Shown here: in pieces, positions 9,245 to 17,151 of the stretch
How positions within the stretch are numbered: position 1 is the first letter of the stretch
How the letters are laid out: each line of letters begins with the position of its first letter
DNA from: Opitutaceae bacterium
Lineage (GTDB): Bacteria > Verrucomicrobiota > Verrucomicrobiia > Opitutales > Opitutaceae
Length of the DNA: 64,000 nt
NCBI GenBank assembly: GCA_028688225.1
Contig: JAQTYQ010000011.1
Location: 1 to 64,000 of the forward strand
Direction: 5' to 3'
Position numbers and translations under genes: made by a program
Notes under the pieces: generated by a model
What the model was told of the DNA's origin: nothing
Databases searched by the model: none
The model's input: the letters and a program-made list of their open reading frames with translations, nothing else

Positions 9245-11563
9245 ATGAACAATTTCGAACAGACCAGACTAAATCCCGATGACCCGCGCCTGACGGCCTA
9301 CGCCCTGGGCGAATTGGAGGACGATGAGCGCATCCGGATCGAGGCGGCGGTCGCCGCCGATCCGGCGTTGCAGGACGCGGTGATCGAAATCCGCATCACG
9401 GCCGGCCGACTGAGTGCCGCACTTGAGGCTGAGCCGCTGCCTCAATCCGTGCCACTGGCGCATCACGAAGCCTACCACACCGTCCGCCCGGCCCGGGTCT
9501 TTCGTTTTCCCTACTGGGGCATGGCCGCGCTGGCGGCCGCGGCGTGCCTGGCCCTGGTTTTTGCCCTGCGCGAGCTGCCCCAAGCGCAAAAGAACGCCCG
9601 GCAGCAGGCTGCGGCGCTGGCCGGGCAGACGGCCGCGCAATCGTCCGAGGCGGAGAAAGGGCCCGCCGTCGCGATGCAGCCTCCCAACCACGTCGAGATT
9701 CAATTCCCGAAGGTGGCGGAGAATGCTCCGCTGTTGCCGGTGGAGACGACGGACCAGTGGGGCGTGGTGGTTCCCAATCCGCCTCAGGCTGCGGCGGTGG
9801 CTGCTTACGATGCCGCCGGAGCCACGAGCAGCGCCGGCAGCATGCCGACAGCCATCCGCCAGGGTCAGGACTTCGACGTGGCGATGGACAAAAGCCGCGC
9901 CCACTTTGAGGGTGGCGCCGCCGGCGAAACGGCAGACAAGGAAGTGAGATTGGCGCCATTTGTCGTGGATGCGCCCGCGGATATGAATTACCACGCTACC
10001 AACACCCTGGCCGGGACGCGCAGCAAAACCGATCTGAAAGACATGTTGCCCGCACCTGAACCCGTGCCGGTGCCCCCCCCGTCGGGGAGCGTGGTGACGA
10101 CCGGCGGCGGCCAGCCGTTCAACACCGAGGCCTACGACTACGTCGCCGACAACGGCTTCCTCGCCGCCGCGCAGCACCCGCTTTCGATCTTCTCCGTCGA
10201 CGTCGACACCGCCAGCTATAGCAACGTGCGGCGCTTCCTGACCGGCGGCCGGCGCCCGCCGCGGGACGCCGTGCGCATCGAGGAGCTGGTCAACTATTTC
10301 ACCTACGGTTACGCCGCGCCGAAACCGACAGACCAGGATCCGTTTGCCGCTTCGCTGGAAGTGGCTGCCGCGCCGTGGGCGTCGACCCACCGGCTGGTGC
10401 GCATCGGGCTGAAGGGTCGTGAGATTCCCATCGCTGACCGCCCGGCCGCCAACCTGGTGTTCCTGATCGACGTCTCGGGGTCGATGGACGAGCCGAACAA
10501 GCTCCCGCTCGTGCAGGAGTCGTTGCGGATGCTGGTCGAAAAACTGAAGCCGGGGGATCGCGTCGCCATCGTCACCTATGCCGGTGAATCGGGCCTCGCC
10601 TTGCCCTCCACGCCCGTCAGCCACCGGCAGGAAATCTTCGATGCGCTCGACCGGCTCGATGCTGGCGGTTCGACCAACGGCGGCATGGGTATCCAGCTCG
10701 CCTACGACGTGGCCAAGGCCAATTTCATCCCGAGCGGCGTCAACCGCGTGGTCCTCGCCACCGACGGCGATTTCAACGTGGGGGTGACGAGCCGGGGCGA
10801 CCTCGTGCGCCTGATCGAGGAAAAGGCAAAAAGCGGCGTGTTTCTCACCGCCCTGGGTGTCGGCATGGGCAACTACAAGGACGCCACGCTCGAGCAGCTC
10901 GCCGGCAAGGGGCATGGCGCCTACGCCTATCTCGACTCGGTGCGCGAGGCCCGCAAGGTGCTGGCGGAGCAGATCAACGGCACGCTTGCGGTGATCGCAC
11001 GGGATGTGAAGGTACAGGTCGAGTTCAACCCCGCGCAGGTGCAGGCCTACCGCCTCATCGGTTACGAGGACCGGCTGCTCAAGCCGGAGGATTTCAACAA
11101 CGACAAGATCGACGCCGGCGACGTCGGCGCCGGCCACACCGTGACCGCCCTCTACGAGGTTGTGCCTGCCGGCGTGGAGTGGAGGCCGGAATCGACGGTC
11201 GACGAACTGAAATACCAGTCGACGGCAAAACAGAAAACAGAAAACGGAAAGCGGAAAGCGGAAGAGCTTCTCACCGTGAAGATCCGCTACCAGGCGCCGG
11301 ACGGCGGTGCGAGCAAGCTGCTGGAGTTTCCGCTCACGGATCAGGGCGGAGCGTTTGCCGACGCCAGTCCGGACTTCAAGTTCGCGGCGGCGGTGGCCGG
11401 CTTCGGCCTGGTGCTGCGCGACTCGCCGCACAAGGGCACGACGACGCTCGACCAGGTGCTACACTGGGCCGAACAAGGCACGGCTTCCGACACCGGCGGC
11501 TACCGGGCCGAGTTCATCTCGCTGGTCAAGCGCGCCGAGGAGATTTTACCATCACAGGGATAG
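9245..11563 (+). CDS. vWA domain protein (YfbK/DUF3520-like) with N-terminal anti-sigma-like region
   Basis: N-terminal LTAYALGELEDDERIRIEAAVAAD; one TM; LVFLIDVSGSMDEPNKLPLVQ MIDAS; directly downstream of the ECF sigma gene. Confidence 0.9.
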   Translation: MNNFEQTRLNPDDPRLTAYALGELEDDERIRIEAAVAADPALQDAVIEIRITAGRLSAALEAEPLPQSVPLAHHEAYHTVRPARVFRFPYWGMAALAAAACLALVFALRELPQAQKNARQQAAALAGQTAAQSSEAEKGPAVAMQPPNHVEIQFPKVAENAPLLPVETTDQWGVVVPNPPQAAAVAAYDAAGATSSAGSMPTAIRQGQDFDVAMDKSRAHFEGGAAGETADKEVRLAPFVVDAPADMNYHATNTLAGTRSKTDLKDMLPAPEPVPVPPPSGSVVTTGGGQPFNTEAYDYVADNGFLAAAQHPLSIFSVDVDTASYSNVRRFLTGGRRPPRDAVRIEELVNYFTYGYAAPKPTDQDPFAASLEVAAAPWASTHRLVRIGLKGREIPIADRPAANLVFLIDVSGSMDEPNKLPLVQESLRMLVEKLKPGDRVAIVTYAGESGLALPSTPVSHRQEIFDALDRLDAGGSTNGGMGIQLAYDVAKANFIPSGVNRVVLATDGDFNVGVTSRGDLVRLIEEKAKSGVFLTALGVGMGNYKDATLEQLAGKGHGAYAYLDSVREARKVLAEQINGTLAVIARDVKVQVEFNPAQVQAYRLIGYEDRLLKPEDFNNDKIDAGDVGAGHTVTALYEVVPAGVEWRPESTVDELKYQSTAKQKTENGKRKAEELLTVKIRYQAPDGGASKLLEFPLTDQGGAFADASPDFKFAAAVAGFGLVLRDSPHKGTTTLDQVLHWAEQGTASDTGGYRAEFISLVKRAEEILPSQG

Positions 11564-11676
11564 GTTTGGCATTAGGCCACAGAGGGAACACCGAGGACAC
11601 GGAGACAGTTATACAAGCAATGCGAACCGGGGACGGCTTCCCAGATCGCGCCGATGCGTTCACCGCTTGAATTGCC

Positions 11677-11985
11677 CTACCACCGTGCCTGGTGGAGGAG
11701 AAAGACGATGGCGATCGCCACGATCGCTGAAAAGAAGGCAATCGTGACCGATTTCAAAATCCAATACCGAGAAAGAGTTCGATGTACGGCCTGTTGGATA
11801 ATTACTATCGCTCCGGCTCCTCCCACAAGCGCCATCAGGTCCCAGGCAGCTTCGCGCAGCAAGGCGCCACGGTATACGATGTCGAGAAGGATTCCGTAGG
11901 TGAGAATGAGGTACCCTGTGCGAACGCTGGCATTCTCCACCGCAATTGTCCGTTCATCTATGTCGACCGATTCGCTTTTCATCAT
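11677..11985 (-). CDS. Small membrane protein downstream of HTH regulator
   Basis: Two hydrophobic segments; start overlaps the HTH stop (TTATGATG), AAAGGAG SD. Confidence 0.65.
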   Translation of the reverse strand: MMKSESVDIDERTIAVENASVRTGYLILTYGILLDIVYRGALLREAAWDLMALVGGAGAIVIIQQAVHRTLSRYWILKSVTIAFFSAIVAIAIVFLLHQARW

Positions 11986-12200
11986 AAATCTCCTTTCAGG
12001 CAAAAGAGTTCGTCAACCGGCTTTCCAAGCCGCTTTGCCAGGATGAACGCCAGCAAGGCAGAAGGGCAGTACTGGCCGGTCTCAATCGAGCTGATTGTCT
12101 GCCGGGTTACGCCGGCAAGCTGCGCAAGCTCGCCTTGCGACAGATTCCGCTCCGCGCGCGCGACCTTGAGCCGATTCTCAAGCTGCAACTTGGAACCCAT
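11982..12200 (-). CDS. XRE-family HTH transcriptional regulator
   Basis: LKVARAERNLSQGELAQLAGVTRQTISSIETGQYCPSALLAFILAKRLGKPVDELF. Confidence 0.9.
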   Translation of the reverse strand: MGSKLQLENRLKVARAERNLSQGELAQLAGVTRQTISSIETGQYCPSALLAFILAKRLGKPVDELFCLKGDL

Positions 12201-12469
12201 AACATGGGAATAGTTACTGGGTGCCACTTTGTATGCCAAGTATAATGGGCATTATGACGTGAATAACAGGCATTCTGATAAGCATACTTAGCCAGATTTA
12301 TGCACCAAGAGATTTCGGTTTGTTCGGCCAACGTCGAGCCATGTTGAAAAAGCGACGTCTGCTTTTAGGCATTCTTGTTCAGCCGCGAGGCGCTGAATTT
12401 CGGAAATTGCCAGTTGAAGACCGGCTGCAGACGCATTGGGCTTGCGCCGACAATCAGGACTTCGGAGTC

Positions 12470-12859
12470 ATGCGCGAATTATCGACCGGCAGGACGAGGA
12501 AGGTGCATCCCTACCAGTGGCTCTGGGAGCCGCTGGAGGAGGATCCGACGTTTCTACTGCGGCCGATGTTCGGCGGCAAGAGCGTCTACCTCGACGGCAA
12601 GCTGATGCTGTATTTCACCGCGGGGGAGGAACCGTGGCGCGGGGTGCTGGCCTGCACGGACCGCGTCCATCACGCGTCGTTGCTGGCAGAGTTTCCCGAA
12701 CTGGCGCCCCATCCGGTCCTGCCGAAGTGGCTGTATCTGCCGGAGAGCGCGGACAGCTTCGAATCCACGGCGGCACGGCTGGTCGCACTGGCCCGGCGCC
12801 GCGACCCGCGGCTCGGCGTCAGCCCGCAGCCGAAGAAACGCAAGCGGCCGAAGGCATAA
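12470..12859 (+). CDS. Hypothetical protein
   Basis: 129 aa ORF from MRELS, folded-domain composition (HPYQWLWEPLEEDPTFLLRPMFGGKSVYLDGKLML). Confidence 0.6.
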   Translation: MRELSTGRTRKVHPYQWLWEPLEEDPTFLLRPMFGGKSVYLDGKLMLYFTAGEEPWRGVLACTDRVHHASLLAEFPELAPHPVLPKWLYLPESADSFESTAARLVALARRRDPRLGVSPQPKKRKRPKA

Positions 12860-12861
12860 GC

Positions 12862-14733
12862 TTACCTTGCACCTTCGAGGACGGCTTCCTCGCGTTCACG
12901 GCGGAACTGGCTGGTGTAGAGCTCGTAGTAGTGGCCGCGGCGGCGCAGCAGCTCCTCGTGCGTGCCGGCTTCCTCGATCACTCCCCGGTTGATGACGAGG
13001 ATGCGGTCGGCGCGGCGGATGGTCGAGAGGCGGTGGGCGATGACGAAGCTGATGCGGCCGGCGAGGAGGCGTTCGATGCCGGCCTGGATCGCCTGCTCGG
13101 TCTCGGTGTCGATCGACGACGTGGCCTCGTCCATCACGAAGATCTGCGGGCGGGCGAGCAGGGCGCGGGCGAACGATACGAGCTGTTTCTGTCCGGTCGA
13201 GAGGCGGTTGCCACCCTCGCCGACCTGCGTGTCGTAGCCGTGCTCCATCTGGGAGATGAACTCGTGGGCGTTGACCAGCCGCGCCGCCTCCTCGATCTCG
13301 GCGTCGGTGGCGTCGAGCCGGCCGTAGCGGATGTTCTCGCGCACGGTGCCCTTGAAGAGATGCGGCGTCTGCAGCACGATGCCGAGCTGCGCCTGCAGCC
13401 AGTGCAGGCTGCGCTGCCGGTAGTCGGTGCCGTTGAAAAGGAGTCCGCCCTGCGTCGGCTCGTAAAAGCGGCAGACGAGGGAGACGATGGTGCTTTTGCC
13501 GCCGCCGCTGGGGCCGACGAGCGCGATCGTCTGCCCGGCACGCACGGTGAGGTTGAAGTCGCGCAGCACCGGCGAGCCTTCCTCGTAGGCGAAGGTGACG
13601 TGGCGGAACTCGATCGCGTCGATCTTTGCCGCGTAACCATCCGGGGCGAGGGGTTGGACGGCGCCCGCCACCACCGGGACCGATGCGCTGACCTCTGCCA
13701 TCCGGCGTTTGACGTCGTCCGAGTCCGTGATCTTCGGCTCGGTGGCGAGCAGGCCCATGACGCGTTCGCCGGCGGCCTGGGCCGCCTGCATCTCGGTGAG
13801 GGTGCGCGCCATCTGGTTGATGGGATTGAAGAACTGGCCGGCAAAGTTGATGAAGGCCACGAGCGTGCCAAGGGTCATGCCGCCGACGGCGGTGAAATGC
13901 CCGCCGCCCCAGAGCGCGAGGCCGGCGGCGAGGCTGCCGAGCGTCATCACGATCGGATAGTACACGGCGGACTGCCGCGCGTTCTTCACCGACGCCGCGA
14001 ACATGGCGGCGCTGAGCTGCTGGAATTCACCCAGGTTGTCGGCCTCGCGCACCAGGGTCTTGGTGGTGCGCACGCCCTGGATGGACTCGTTGTACGCCGC
14101 GGTGATCTGCGAGTTGTACTTCCGGATCTCGCGGTGACTGAGCAGCATCATCCGCTGGAAGTATTTGCTGACGAGGGCGAGCGGCGGCAGCACGGCCAGC
14201 ACGATGAGCGCGAGCCGCCAGTGCATGAGCAGGAGGCTGACGGCGATCATGAGCACGAGGCACGTGCCCCACACCAGGTCGAGGAAACCCCAGGCGATGA
14301 TGCGCGCCAGGCGGTCGCAATCGGAGGTGAGGCGGGTGATGAGCCAGCCGACGGGCCGGTGATCGTAGAACGCGAACTCGAGCTCCTGCAGCCGGTCGAA
14401 GCAGAGCCGGCGGATATCGTGGCTCAGGTGGTTCGAAATCTTGCCGGCCAGCTCGATGAACACCCAGATGCCGAGACTCAGCAGCGCGGTGAGCAGCAGG
14501 TAGAGGCCGATGCCGGGCCGGAGGTCGGCCTGGGCGCCGCGCTGCACGACTGTGTCGATCGTCCAGCGGGTGACCTGGGCGAACGACGCGTCGATGGCCG
14601 CGATGAGCATGCCGGTGAATGCGAGCGGAATGAGGAAGCGTTTCAGCCGCAGGGCGTGCTGAAAGATCTTCCACCACAGGCCGGCGTCGAGGCGCGCCTG
14701 GAATTCATCTTCGTGTAGCAATGGGGCGGACAT
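12862..14733 (-). CDS. ABC exporter, fused TM and ATPase (MsbA/BmrD-like half transporter)
   Basis: Walker A GPSGGGKST, signature LSTGQKQ, Walker B IFVMDEATSSID. Confidence 0.93.
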   Translation of the reverse strand: MSAPLLHEDEFQARLDAGLWWKIFQHALRLKRFLIPLAFTGMLIAAIDASFAQVTRWTIDTVVQRGAQADLRPGIGLYLLLTALLSLGIWVFIELAGKISNHLSHDIRRLCFDRLQELEFAFYDHRPVGWLITRLTSDCDRLARIIAWGFLDLVWGTCLVLMIAVSLLLMHWRLALIVLAVLPPLALVSKYFQRMMLLSHREIRKYNSQITAAYNESIQGVRTTKTLVREADNLGEFQQLSAAMFAASVKNARQSAVYYPIVMTLGSLAAGLALWGGGHFTAVGGMTLGTLVAFINFAGQFFNPINQMARTLTEMQAAQAAGERVMGLLATEPKITDSDDVKRRMAEVSASVPVVAGAVQPLAPDGYAAKIDAIEFRHVTFAYEEGSPVLRDFNLTVRAGQTIALVGPSGGGKSTIVSLVCRFYEPTQGGLLFNGTDYRQRSLHWLQAQLGIVLQTPHLFKGTVRENIRYGRLDATDAEIEEAARLVNAHEFISQMEHGYDTQVGEGGNRLSTGQKQLVSFARALLARPQIFVMDEATSSIDTETEQAIQAGIERLLAGRISFVIAHRLSTIRRADRILVINRGVIEEAGTHEELLRRRGHYYELYTSQFRREREEAVLEGAR

Positions 14734-14808
14734 GGGAGAAAAAATCGGAAAACCGGGAGAGTGGAAAATCGGGAGACGGCAGGATCCGGAGGGTGGTCGG
14801 GAGGCGTT

Positions 14809-16740
14809 TTATCCAGCGTTGAGTTCCTGGGTGAATTCGGCGGCGAGGCTGGTCTGGATCTGCCAGAGCCGCCGGTAGAAGCCGTCGAGGCGTGCCAGTT
14901 CGGAGGGCGGGCCGGTCTGGATGATGCGGCCGTGGTCGAGCACGAGAACGCGGTCGGCGTGCGCCAGGGTGGACAGGCGGTGGGCGATGACGAGGGTCGT
15001 GGCCCGGCCGCGACGGGCCTTGAGCGCGTCGATGATCAGCGTCTCGGTCTCGCTGTCCACGGCGCTGAGCGCATCGTCCAGGATGAGGATGGGCGGATGC
15101 TTGAGGATGGCGCGGGCAAGGGCCACGCGCTGCCGTTGGCCGCCGGAAAGTGTGATGCCGCGCTCGCCGATGAGCGTGTCGTAGCCCGCCTCAAAGCCCA
15201 GAATGGTGTCGTGGATGCAGGCGGCGCGGGCGGCCTCGGTCACGTCGTGGTCGGGCGCGTCGCCGCGGCCGAGCCGGATGTTGTCGCCGAGCGTCTTGGA
15301 GAAGAGGAAGGGCTCCTGCATCACGGTGCCGATCTGGCGGCGCACCCACGGGCGGGGCAGCGTCGACAATTCGAGGCCGTCGAGGCGGATCGAACCCTCC
15401 GTATAGTCGTAAAGGCGCACCAGCAGATGGATGAAGGTGGACTTGCCGGAGCCCGACGGACCGAGGATGGCGAGCGTCTCGCCCGCGGCGACGTCGAAGG
15501 AAAGGCCGTTGAGCGTGCCGCGCCCGGCGCTGCCGGCCGCCGTGGCGTGGGTGAAATGCAGGTCGCGCACGACGATCGCGCCGCAGAGGGGTGGCAACGC
15601 CGGGAATAAAGGAGGCTGGAGGCGGGAGACCGGATCGAAAGCGGCGCGGGGTTGGTCAGCTGCCGTTCCGGCCTCCGGCCTCCAGTCTCCCGCCTCCGAT
15701 CCTGACTCGCGAACCTCGTCGAGGATTTCGCGGATGCGCCGGAGGGCCACGGAGGTCTTGCCGACCTCGGTGAGGATGCGGCCCATCTGGCGCACAGGCC
15801 AGAGCATGGTGCCCAGGTAGGCGAGGAAGGCGAACAGCACGCCCACCGAGAGATCGCCGGTGGTGATCCAGTGCGCGCCCACAAGCAGGGTGAGGCCGAT
15901 CTGGCAGAGCGTCACGAAATCGGAAATCGACCAGTACCAGGCCATCAGCCGCAGCAGGCGCAGGTTGCGATCGCGATAGACGGCGTTGGGACCGGCAAAC
16001 TTGGCCCGCTCATGGTCCTGTCGCGCGAAGGCGCGCACCACGCGGATGCCGGTGAGGTTTTCCTGGATGACGGCGGTGAGCGCACCCTCGGCCTCGTCGA
16101 CGCCCTTGAAGACGTGCCTCACCCACCCGAAGTAGACGTAGCCATAGAGCACGAGCGGCCCGATGAGCGCGAACGACACGGCGGTCAGGCGCGGGCTCAG
16201 CGCCAGCATGAGCGGCAGGGCGGCTGCGGCCAGCAGCGCGGCGTTGGCGAGCTCCATCACCTGCACGGCGAGAAACTGCCGCAGGGTCTCGACGTCGCTG
16301 GTGCAGCGCTGCACGAGGTCGCCGGTGTCGATCCGGTCATGGTAGCGCGCGGGCAGGTGGTTGAGATGGTCGTACAGGTCGTCCTTGAGCCGGCGCGCGA
16401 TGCCGTCGGAGGCAATCGCGGCATGGCGGCCCTTGAGATAGGCGAAGACGCCGCCGAGCGCCGTGAGGATGACCATCGCGGCCGGGGCGAGCCAGAGGTG
16501 CGTGCGCAGGTGTTCCGGACCGCCGAGCAGCGCCAGCAGCACGCGCAGCGGCCGGCCGGGGTCGGCGGCCGCGGGCCGGCCGGCTACGGCGGAGTCGATC
16601 GTGACGGTGCCGACGAGCGGCACGAGGTAGTTGAAGCCGGTGGCCAGCAGCAGCGCCGCGATCGCCGCGGTGTAGCGCAGGCGCTGGCCGCGCATCAGCC
16701 GCCAGACAAGTTGAAACTGGGAGGAGCCGTCGGAGACCAT
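14809..16740 (-). CDS. ABC exporter, fused TM and ATPase (MsbA/BmrC-like half transporter)
   Basis: Walker A GPSGSGKST, signature LSGGQRQ, Walker B ILILDDALSAVD (D in place of catalytic E). Confidence 0.93.
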   Translation of the reverse strand: MVSDGSSQFQLVWRLMRGQRLRYTAAIAALLLATGFNYLVPLVGTVTIDSAVAGRPAAADPGRPLRVLLALLGGPEHLRTHLWLAPAAMVILTALGGVFAYLKGRHAAIASDGIARRLKDDLYDHLNHLPARYHDRIDTGDLVQRCTSDVETLRQFLAVQVMELANAALLAAAALPLMLALSPRLTAVSFALIGPLVLYGYVYFGWVRHVFKGVDEAEGALTAVIQENLTGIRVVRAFARQDHERAKFAGPNAVYRDRNLRLLRLMAWYWSISDFVTLCQIGLTLLVGAHWITTGDLSVGVLFAFLAYLGTMLWPVRQMGRILTEVGKTSVALRRIREILDEVRESGSEAGDWRPEAGTAADQPRAAFDPVSRLQPPLFPALPPLCGAIVVRDLHFTHATAAGSAGRGTLNGLSFDVAAGETLAILGPSGSGKSTFIHLLVRLYDYTEGSIRLDGLELSTLPRPWVRRQIGTVMQEPFLFSKTLGDNIRLGRGDAPDHDVTEAARAACIHDTILGFEAGYDTLIGERGITLSGGQRQRVALARAILKHPPILILDDALSAVDSETETLIIDALKARRGRATTLVIAHRLSTLAHADRVLVLDHGRIIQTGPPSELARLDGFYRRLWQIQTSLAAEFTQELNAG

Positions 16741-16774
16741 GGTGGAGAAAAGGTCGGAAGGAAGGTGGAAAATG

Positions 16775-16801
16775 AAAAAGCCCGCTCGATGAGGAGCGGG
16801 C
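16775..16801 (-). terminator. Intrinsic terminator/attenuator upstream of ABC exporter operon
   Basis: Minus strand GCCCGCTC-CTCATC-GAGCGGGC-TTTTT, 35 nt before the ABC start codon. Confidence 0.8.
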
Positions 16802-16891
16802 CCGCGCGCAAAAGTGAAAGAGTTTCTCCCGGAGGGGGCCCGCTAGAGTCGCGGAGGGCGGGCCGGTGATGAAGAGCTAGGCAGTCATCGA

Positions 16892-16951
16892 TCAGTCCGC
16901 GCAGCCGGACGAAAAGTCGGCGGCATAAATCATGAGGGGAGGGCGGGTCAT
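16892..16951 (-). CDS. Putative 19-aa leader peptide MTRPPLMIYAADFSSGCAD
   Basis: ATG with AAGGA SD about 7 nt upstream; precedes mutually exclusive hairpins and a terminator. Confidence 0.5.
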   Translation of the reverse strand: MTRPPLMIYAADFSSGCAD

Positions 16952-17075
16952 GGCACGGTTCCTTGGTTGAGGTGTGCGCCGGTTAAAGCGACCGTCGAAA
17001 ACGCAGGCAAGCGGAAAGTGGCCGGGGAAAGGGCAACTCCGAATCGTTATGACGATTGGGGTTGCACTGATTGTT

Positions 17076-17130
17076 GTAGCCGGGGTCGCCGACTCCGGAG
17101 GACCGGCCTCAGCGAGGCCAGCCATAGAAA
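17076..17130. repeat. Palindromic intergenic repeat, second copy of the 1501-1550 family
   Basis: gtagccggggtcgccgactccggaggaccggcctcagcgaggccagccatag. Confidence 0.65.
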
Positions 17131-17151
17131 CTGGGATCTGCGATCCCTGGC

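Noticed and set aside
9269-11431. 720-aa minus-strand ORF
   Set aside because: Antisense of the vWA protein; no domain.
12436-14718. 760-aa plus-strand ORF
   Set aside because: Antisense of an ABC exporter with clear Walker motifs.
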